Origin: Rhodococcus qingshengii JCM 15477
GTDB lineage: Bacteria > Actinomycetota > Actinomycetes > Mycobacteriales > Mycobacteriaceae
Direction: 5' to 3'
DNA length: 64,000 nucleotides
Assembly: GCF_023221595.1 (NCBI RefSeq)
Contig: NZ_CP096567.1
Location: 1-64,000 of the forward strand
Each line of letters opens with the position of its first letter. The stretch's first letter is position 1. Under the pieces are notes generated by a model, which was not told where the DNA came from, ran no database searches, and saw only the letters and a program-made list of their open reading frames with translations. The position numbers and the translations under genes are program-made. Of the stretch, positions 60,185-64,000 are shown in pieces.

Positions 60185-62920
60185 ATGAACGCACGCAAGG
60201 CTTCCGTACCCAAAGGCCCAACACCGGTCGAACGGATTGAACATGGCGACAAGCGCACCAATCTGCCCACGGCAGACGCTCACGCATTCGTGACACCCGA
60301 GATCGAAGCACCGAGGGTAGTGCTTTATCCCCGTGACACATCACTGGATCCTCAACTGGTGTGGAAGGGCAAAGACGCCCAAGATGCCCAAGACCTCAAA
60401 GTCGACGCCCCGCCGATCTTCATCCAGGAGAAGATCGACCCCCGAGTGCTGATCGAAAATCTCCGTAAAACTGCCAAGGCTGACGAACTCGAACCCGAGA
60501 TAGCCATGTTCGATGTATTCGATGGACTCGACGAATACGACTCCGTCGACTTTTACCGCCACTCGGCCAACTGGTCAAACCGGATGATCTTGGGCGATTC
60601 ACTGCAGGTCATGGGATCACTTGCTGAACGAGAGAGCCTTCGCGGACAAGTTCAAATGGTCTATCTCGATCCTCCTTATGGAATCAAGTTCGGATCCAAC
60701 TTCCAAACTGCTGCGAGTGATCGCACTGTCAAAGATGGCAAGATCGAGCACATTACTCGCGATGTCGAGATGATCAAGGCGTTTCGCGACACCTGGGAAT
60801 ATGGCATCAATTCATACCTCGCCTACCTGCGAGACAGACTGGTCGCCGCACACGATCTCCTCGCAGCCTCCGGATCAATATTTGTGCAGATCAGCGAGGA
60901 GAACCTGCACCTTGTCCGCAGCCTGCTTGATGAGGTTTTCGGAGCCGAGAACTACTATTCGACGATCGTCGTTCAGAAGACAACAGGTGCAGGAAGTCCT
61001 GGAGAACTAAAAAGCATTCCGAGCGTCGTCGACTATGTGCTCTGGTATGCAAAGAGCAAAGATCGAGTCAAGTATCGCGCGCTATGGAAAGAGAAAAAAG
61101 CAGGGCAAGAAGGGGGAAGCCTCTACACCAGCGTGAGATTGGCGGACGGGACAACTCGGCCACTCTTGAAAGAGGAAAAGCGCGGCCAACCAGTACCAGA
61201 TGGCGCACGTATCTTCGGCGTAGACAACCTGACGTCGACTTCTGGAGTCGATAAGACTCGTTACCCCGTGACCGTGAACGGCCGAACGTACCGTCCCCAT
61301 CCCGGGGTCTGGAAGACCAGTGAAGAAGGTATGCAGCGACTACTTCTCGCTGAGCGCGTACATGCGGGCAGCGGAAAGAACCTGGGCTACATTCGCTACC
61401 TTGACGACTTTCCCGCCTATCCGCTGGTCAATGTCTGGACCGATACCGTTGGCCAGAACCAGTTCGGTGGCGACAAGGTCTACGTCGTCCAGACCGCGAA
61501 CAAAGTGATCGAACGCTGTATTCTTATGAGCACTGATCCTGGTGACTTGGTTCTGGACCCTACCTGCGGGTCGGGGACCACAGCCACGGTTGCTGAGCAG
61601 TATGGACGCCGCTGGATAACAATTGACACCTCACGAGTAGCAATTGCACTTGCACGTCAACGGCTGATGGCGTCAAAGTATCCGTACTACATTCTCGCGG
61701 ACTCGGACGCGGGTCGCCGCAAAGAGTGGGAGCTATCCGCGCACCCGGCATCAAGCGGTCTTGCAACCAACGATATCCGTCACGGATTCGTATACGCACG
61801 GGTTCCTCATGTGATGCTTCGTTCTATAGCCAATAACCCTGACGTTGTAGAGGGGATGGCTAGAGACGAGATCGATAAGGCGATATCGCGACACGCTGAC
61901 CAGGAGTTGCTGTATGACCGACCTTATGAAGATCCTCGTCGAGTTCGCGTGGCGGGACGATTCACGGTCGAGTCGTTATCACCGCATCGGGCTGCTTCCT
62001 TCAACGGAGGAGAGGATACGAGCGGGGAACAGCGTGCCAGCCTGAATCAGCAGTACGAACTCGGTGATGACGTTTCCAATAATGAATCATTCGAACAGAT
62101 GATTCTCTCGAATCTGTCCGCGTCAGGGATCCAAAATGGCCGAAAGTCAGAGCGTATGGAGCTTGAGGCTCTAGAACCTTACGCAGGACAGTTCGTACAG
62201 GCAGTAGCAGCGCAGAGCACCGAGTCTGGTGAGGCACCTCTGCGGGTCGGGTTGGCGATAGGTCCGCAGTATGGGACGGTTTCACCGCGGTTCGTGAAAG
62301 ATGCTGCCCGCGAGGCGATCACAGCCGGCGATATCGATGTCCTCGCAGTACTCGCATTTGCATTCGATCCAGCTGCAAGCGGCGTCAAGACAGTAGACGG
62401 TGGTGGCGACCTGGAGAAGACTGACGACTTCGCGGAAGTAGCAGCCTCACGGAACCTGGGCCGGTTACCTGTCCTGTTCGTGCGAATGAATGCCGACCTG
62501 CTCATGGGTGACGAACTCAAAAAAACCGGCGCCGGGAACTTGTTCATGGTGTTCGGTGAGCCGGACATCGAACTGAACGTCGATGGTGACACCGTGGTAG
62601 TAGACCTGCTCGGCGTCGATGTCTACGACCCAAACACAGGGAAAGTTCGCACCCATGATACTTCGCAGATTGCCTTGTGGATGATCGACAGCGACTACAA
62701 CTCGGAGTCATTTTTCGTCCGGCATTGCTACTTCACCGGCGGGAGCAAGCCCTATGAACAGCTGCAACGGTCACTTAAAGCTGATATTGACGCGGAGGCG
62801 TGGGATTCACTGTACTCCACGACGTCACGACCGTTCCCGAAGCCCAGTACTGGACGAATCGCAGTGAAAGTGATCAACGACTATGGCGACGAAGTCATGA
62901 AGATCTTCGAAGTCGAGTAG
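60185..62920 (+). CDS. mod: Type III-like DNA adenine methyltransferase (Mod)
   Basis: A 911-residue protein. The catalytic motif IV (MVYLDPPYGIKFG) near residue 161 precedes the AdoMet motif I (LVLDPTCGSGTTATVAEQYG) near 458, the order of beta-class methylases such as type III Mod. The region between, residues 230-430, probably reads the target sequence. The C-terminal 380 residues extend beyond a typical Mod of about 650; they are acidic and beta-rich (VDVLAVLAFAFDP, VNVDGDTVVVDLLGVDVYD approximately). It both protects the plasmid and supplies site recognition to Res. Confidence 0.88.
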   Translation: MNARKASVPKGPTPVERIEHGDKRTNLPTADAHAFVTPEIEAPRVVLYPRDTSLDPQLVWKGKDAQDAQDLKVDAPPIFIQEKIDPRVLIENLRKTAKADELEPEIAMFDVFDGLDEYDSVDFYRHSANWSNRMILGDSLQVMGSLAERESLRGQVQMVYLDPPYGIKFGSNFQTAASDRTVKDGKIEHITRDVEMIKAFRDTWEYGINSYLAYLRDRLVAAHDLLAASGSIFVQISEENLHLVRSLLDEVFGAENYYSTIVVQKTTGAGSPGELKSIPSVVDYVLWYAKSKDRVKYRALWKEKKAGQEGGSLYTSVRLADGTTRPLLKEEKRGQPVPDGARIFGVDNLTSTSGVDKTRYPVTVNGRTYRPHPGVWKTSEEGMQRLLLAERVHAGSGKNLGYIRYLDDFPAYPLVNVWTDTVGQNQFGGDKVYVVQTANKVIERCILMSTDPGDLVLDPTCGSGTTATVAEQYGRRWITIDTSRVAIALARQRLMASKYPYYILADSDAGRRKEWELSAHPASSGLATNDIRHGFVYARVPHVMLRSIANNPDVVEGMARDEIDKAISRHADQELLYDRPYEDPRRVRVAGRFTVESLSPHRAASFNGGEDTSGEQRASLNQQYELGDDVSNNESFEQMILSNLSASGIQNGRKSERMELEALEPYAGQFVQAVAAQSTESGEAPLRVGLAIGPQYGTVSPRFVKDAAREAITAGDIDVLAVLAFAFDPAASGVKTVDGGGDLEKTDDFAEVAASRNLGRLPVLFVRMNADLLMGDELKKTGAGNLFMVFGEPDIELNVDGDTVVVDLLGVDVYDPNTGKVRTHDTSQIALWMIDSDYNSESFFVRHCYFTGGSKPYEQLQRSLKADIDAEAWDSLYSTTSRPFPKPSTGRIAVKVINDYGDEVMKIFEVE

Positions 62921-63094
62921 TACACCTAGAGAAAGTGACGGGCAGCTCCACTTTCGGTGGAGTTTCCTTATCTCTATCAGTCACCTTCGTCAGTCGCATT
63001 TCGATCTTGATCGGGTATGTCAGTTTCAGAAGACTGCTGCATTAAGTCAGAATTACTGTGCACGAACATGCACTACTGTTTCGACGAGTCGATA

Positions 63095-63247
63095 CTAATG
63101 CCAGGCTGTTGCCTTCTCCATCGCGCGGCTTGTTCGAGGGTCCTTAATGAATGCCCGCCAATCGTGGATGGTGCGGGGCCTCCACGTTGCCAGCTCCGGG
63201 ATCGGTGGATAATAGTCACGCCCGTTCAGACCGAATGGGACGGACAT
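63095..63247 (-). CDS. Possible small protein, 50 residues
   Basis: The frame starts MSVPFGLNGRDYYPPIPELA, continues TWRPRTIHDWRAFIKDP and ends KATAWH-TAG. It has good protein character (aromatic and Pro-rich). It overlaps the last 22 bases of the upstream 94-residue gene in another frame. It may be a free small gene coupled to it, or the displaced end of a longer protein. Confidence 0.4.
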   Translation of the reverse strand: MSVPFGLNGRDYYPPIPELATWRPRTIHDWRAFIKDPRTSRAMEKATAWH

Positions 63248-63510
63248 CCTATGAACCCAGCTTTGCTGGCATAAGTATATTTTATAGCAACCAACTGGAC
63301 ATTTCGGTTATAGACTGAAATATTGACCTCCAGCGAATCATCAATTTTTCCCGACGCTGCAACCAAGTCAAAGTTTACCAATAATTCGATGAAGTAACCG
63401 TCATTTTCGTAGACAGCAAATAAATCTTCTAATTCGATACCCAACCTATCTTCTAGTGCGTCCATTCGTTCAATGCGATCTGTTAGTTCAATGCTGATAT
63501 CTTTTGCCAT
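63226..63510 (-). CDS. Hypothetical protein, 94 residues
   Basis: GGAGAG precedes the ATG at 63510. A soluble acidic protein (MAKDISIELTDRIERMDALE, then LGIELEDLFAVYENDGYFIE) with a beta-rich second half (ISVYNRNVQLVAIKYTYASK). No known family. The base composition is AT-richer than the restriction-modification genes next to it. Confidence 0.6.
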   Translation of the reverse strand: MAKDISIELTDRIERMDALEDRLGIELEDLFAVYENDGYFIELLVNFDLVAASGKIDDSLEVNISVYNRNVQLVAIKYTYASKAGFIGCPSHSV

Positions 63511-63722
63511 TGCAATCTCTCCATTCAGCGTTGGTCGGGCGCAATTTTGCTATTGATGCGGACTGGAGACTTCTCCCTCACGGAAACTGCTACAGGGGTG
63601 GGCCCACGACATACATGCGGATGGCTAACCATGCAGGCAACCGCTCAAGCGGGGCCCAGGACGATCTCTGCAGTCGATCGGCTCCGATTTTCCGCTTCTC
63701 CGAACGACGTTTCATAAACGCT

Positions 63723-63748
63723 CTTGGTCTCAACAGGTCAACGCATCA
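63723..63748 (+). repeat. Solitary IS30 end
   Basis: A 26-base match to the right inverted repeat of the element at 458-2110 (CTTGGTCTCAACAGGTCAAC and on to CATCA), preceded by CT as at both element ends. The bases after it are unlike the element, so no second copy follows inside the window. Confidence 0.85.
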
Positions 63749-64000
63749 TGCAGCGTAGCGGGCGGCCCCGAGGATTCTGCTGTTCATGGGAGCGGCATAA
63801 GCGATCGGAGCCCTACATCACCAATTGACGCTCGTGGAAAGTTCACCGATCCGAGCGATCACGCTACCGGTATGAGGGTCGAGTCAGACGGCTGTTCCGT
63901 CGATCTGCCGCGGCACCAGCAGATAGCGACCTTGTGAGGGCCACTGGACGAATGGCATGACCCCAGTCAAGTGACCCGCAAGTTATGAGAATCCTTCCGC
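63749..64000. other. Right edge, no confident gene
   Basis: A minus-strand frame at 63884-63958 ends VQWPSQGRYLLVPRQIDGTA and could be the tail of a gene running in from outside the window, but a stop lies shortly upstream. Nothing else was recognised. Confidence 0.35.

Noticed and set aside
63884..63958. Short minus-strand frame at the right edge
   Set aside because: Only about 24 codons with a stop close upstream; it could be a gene tail from outside the window but cannot be supported.
1..64000. CRISPR arrays, tRNA and rRNA genes
   Set aside because: No regularly spaced repeat array, tRNA cloverleaf with CCA-type end or rRNA-like stretch was noticed in reading. Covariance-model searches were not possible here.

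Overview
The window looks like part of a large conjugative plasmid, or an integrated plasmid-like element, from a high-GC mycolic-acid actinobacterium, most likely Rhodococcus or a close relative (Gordonia, Nocardia). The reasons are an Lsr2 nucleoid protein, a WhiB-like protein, a cutinase-like esterase, GTG/TTG starts, many ATGA-type gene overlaps, and a type IV secretion gene set of the actinobacterial/Tcp kind. No rRNA, tRNA or core housekeeping gene was seen. The genus is an inference.

Layout. 0.4-2.1 kb: a complete IS30-family element. 2.2-6 kb: accessory genes of unknown role. 6-18.7 kb: an island rich in defence-type genes on both strands, with a Hachiman-like nuclease/helicase pair, a Mrr-like nuclease with an unknown upstream partner, a broken OLD-like gene, a DnaQ-type exonuclease/BRCT/zinc protein, a small WYL-like protein and an intact OLD-family ATPase/TOPRIM nuclease. 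19-24 kb: Lsr2 and a decayed duplication of its neighbourhood. 24-32.7 kb (minus strand) and 33.3-42.3 kb (plus strand): two divergent operons encoding the conjugation machine. These hold an FtsK/TraB-like coupling ATPase, a ParA-like ATPase and envelope proteins on one side, and a small VirB2-like membrane protein, a VirB3/TcpE-like protein, a VirB4-like ATPase, a VirB6-like protein, VirB8-like anchored proteins and a three-domain wall hydrolase on the other. No relaxase was recognised in the window.

42.5-45.9 kb: a compact locus of nucleoside hydrolase, ImmA/IrrE-type protease, 7-TM MAB_1171c-like protein and an XRE regulator. 46.2-48.3 kb: a tightly overlapping operon led by a WhiB-like protein. 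48.5-49.7 kb: a probable plasmid replication or HTH protein. 51-53 kb: a secreted cutinase-like protein whose promoter carries the same 20-base box as the two conjugation operons. 53-55.4 kb: fragments and small genes. 55.4-62.9 kb: a type III-like restriction-modification module with a divergent GIY-YIG-like/RAMA protein beside it. At 63.7 kb lies a solitary end of the same IS30 element found at 0.4 kb.

How the parts fit together: the conjugation operons and the cutinase gene appear to be co-regulated through the shared promoter box. Lsr2 and WhiB-like proteins are plausible plasmid-borne regulators. The two defence blocks and the nucleoside-hydrolase locus look like cargo.
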